In this document: positions 62,507 through 64,000 of the stretch, piece after piece
Layout: each line of letters opens with the position of its first letter
How positions within the stretch are numbered: the stretch's first letter is position 1
NCBI GenBank assembly: GCA_914767715.1
Contig: OU612071.1
Coordinates: 17,728,948 to 17,792,947, forward strand
Reading direction: 5' to 3'
Length of the DNA stretch: 64,000 bases
Origin: Membranipora membranacea
Lineage: Eukaryota; Bryozoa; Gymnolaemata; Cheilostomatida; Membraniporidae
Position numbers and translations under genes: made by a program
Notes under the pieces: generated by a model
Database searches by the model: none
What the model was told of the DNA's origin: nothing
The model's input: the letters and a program-made list of their open reading frames with translations, nothing else

Positions 62507-62745
62507 GAGTAAGAGGTGGCTCGGTTGGTTAGACCTCCGTTCCTTCAGCATGCATATATTGAAGGTTGTGGGTTCGAATCCCACTGCAGTCCATCAACCA
62601 CTGCGGTTTGGTTGGCCCCCATGTGTGCTCCGACCTGCCCGCATACAGAGAGCAACCTGGCGCAGATATTGGCCTCGCCACTAAGGCACTAAAATTTCGC
62701 CGCCCATGTGGGATGTGGGATGTGGGATGTGGCGAGTGATAAAAA
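62507..62745 (+). mobile_element. tRNA-derived SINE (family B)
   Basis: A box GTGGCTCGGTTGGTTAGAC near 62516 and B box GGGTTCGAATCCC at 62570-62582, followed by a tRNA-unrelated body and a 3' tail of repeated GGGATGT (62709-62733). Orientation plus. Confidence 0.8.
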
Positions 62746-63044
62746 ATCTGAATTTAATCAATCTTTTTTAATCAACCTTGATAGGTTTGGCATTGCGAGA
62801 CTCTGCTCTCTTACATTTGTTCTTTATGGATTTTGAGTTCTGAGTAGAATGCATCCCAGGCAACAGGAAGTGATCATGTGTCCTATTTTGAAAAGTTTAT
62901 ATCTATTACCATATAAAAAAATGCACTGGGTGCTAATAGACAATGAATCATCTGTACGTTGATGTCACTATATTTGATTCTTACTTATCTTCTCCGCAAT
63001 GCGGACATGATGTGGTTTCTAACACTAAAATACTTTGCCAAAAG

Positions 63045-63214
63045 GGTAGTCCTCAGTAATTTAAGAAGTGTGGGTTTACGGACTGGATTCTGATGGGGCA
63101 CAGGAGCATTTGAGGTCGGATGCTCTTCCTGACACCACCGAGATCCGCTGGGAATCGAACATGTGAACTCTCGATAGAAAGACCCATGCTTTACCCATTG
63201 CTCCACGGCCGCTC
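63045..63214 (-). mobile_element. tRNA-derived SINE (family C)
   Basis: On the minus strand: A box GTGGAGCAATGGGTAAAGC near 63206, B box GTTCGATTCCC near 63160, then GTCAGGAAGAGCATCCGAC, a conserved body motif seen in many invertebrate SINEs, at about 63134-63115. Confidence 0.75.
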
Positions 63215-63292
63215 CCAGTAACTTTAAAGGGTAACCAAAATAATTAAGGCTCATTTTTTACGCATCATGCAAAGAAAATGAAGTGATAAACA

Positions 63293-63953
63293 ATTAAAGA
63301 CTTAGTTTGAGGCTGCTCTTTTGTATTACATCTTATTCTCCATATTTTATTCTTTCATGTGAGCGATTTTCAGCTTTAGAATCCAAATATTGAGGAAGTT
63401 ATGGCCTCTCAAACTTACAGGGTGATTGCCTTCAATCGGCATTGGGAATAAGCGGATGTTTCCCCTTGGGTGTGTCACAACCACAGACATGTGTTTTGTC
63501 ATACTTATTGTGAGTTGATGCACTAATAATCACACAGATAAGATGATGATCAAAATTCAGACCTTGGTGGGAACCAGGGTCCACATACCTATAGGCAACG
63601 ACACTACCATCGCGCCACTTGGACCAACTAGGAGGGCTTGTAGACAATATAGCTCAGTGTTAGTCGCGTTGCCTGCAAAGCCATTTGGACCTGGGTTCGA
63701 GACCGTTACACATCTGAACATTTTGATCATCAAAATATTTATTAGTGTATCGCAATAAGTATGATGGTTGTGACGTACCATAGGGATTGCCAGCTGATTC
63801 TTACTGCCGATAAATTGCCGTCACCTTGGAAATCTGAGAGGCCATAACTACCTCAATATTTGGATTCTAAAGCTGGAATTCACTCACATGATAGAATAAA
63901 ATATGGAGAATAAGATGTGATACAAAAGAGCAGCCTCAAACTAAGTCTTTAAT
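63293..63953. mobile_element. Head-to-head inverted pair of tRNA-like SINEs (foldback)
   Basis: The whole 661 bp is an inverted duplication. Outer arms 63293-63430 and about 63815-63953 are nearly identical reverse complements (ATTAAAGACTTAGTTTGAGG start). Homology continues inward, with lower identity, to a centre near 63628. Each half has a tRNA-like head next to the centre: minus strand in the left half (TGGCGCGATGGTAGTG, GGTTCCCACC), plus strand in the right half (TAGCTCAGTGTTAGTCG, GGGTTCGAGACC). So two copies of one roughly 325 bp unit point away from each other. Confidence 0.85.
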
Positions 63954-64000
63954 AGTGATGTTTTTGCTAAATCTTATCTCTGTGCGGTTACCGTTTATTT

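Noticed and set aside
1-64000. CRISPR arrays, bacterial operons, rRNA genes
   Set aside because: None seen; spliced exons and SINEs show a eukaryotic nuclear genome.

Overview
The window is eukaryotic genomic DNA from an invertebrate animal. Coding sequence comes in short exons with GT...AG borders, introns run to many kilobases, and the DNA is AT-rich and full of tRNA-derived SINEs, short foldback elements and MITEs. The gene content (an apical junction AJM1 homologue, an NHL-repeat protein, an SLC18B1-like transporter relic, and a Polinton/adintovirus-type packaging ATPase fragment) and the SINEs suggest a marine invertebrate, probably a spiralian such as a mollusc or brachiopod. The phylum is inference and not proved.

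Layout. (1) 1-450, minus: tail of a Polinton/adintovirus-like packaging ATPase and the start of the next ORF, cut by the window edge. (2) 640-5.7 kb: no solid gene; a 22-23 bp tandem repeat, one MITE and one SINE. (3) 5.76-10.4 kb, minus: exons of an MFS transporter resembling SLC18B1 with a frameshift and two in-frame stops, so probably a pseudogene; a MITE and a TTTTA microsatellite lie in its introns. (4) 11.16-14.08 kb, minus: a five-exon NHL-repeat gene whose propeller exon carries one in-frame TAA. (5) 14.1-21 kb: no gene seen; two striking inverted repeats and a MITE-like hairpin. (6) 21.07-57.76 kb, plus: one very large gene encoding an AJM1 (apical junction molecule) homologue. I reconstructed about 28 coding exons with matching phases, about 2,900 codons in the longest form. 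Two internal alternative first exons (33.5 and 37.5 kb) would give shorter forms of about 2,300 codons. (7) 58.6-64 kb: a third MITE copy, a candidate terminal exon on the minus strand (61.24-61.38 kb), a candidate exon on the plus strand (61.96-62.10 kb), several tRNA-SINEs, and a 660 bp head-to-head SINE inversion at the right end.

The AJM1-like protein has a short helical N-terminus, a very long low-complexity Ser/Pro/Gln/Asn-rich middle, and a conserved C-terminal third-of-a-kilo-residue block with a MYND-like Cys/His cluster followed by an alpha/beta domain, the part shared with human AJM1 and nematode AJM-1. The middle part contains duplicated exon modules and a 27 bp in-frame repeat. 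All exon borders were read by eye from splice consensus and phase; transcripts would be needed to confirm them.
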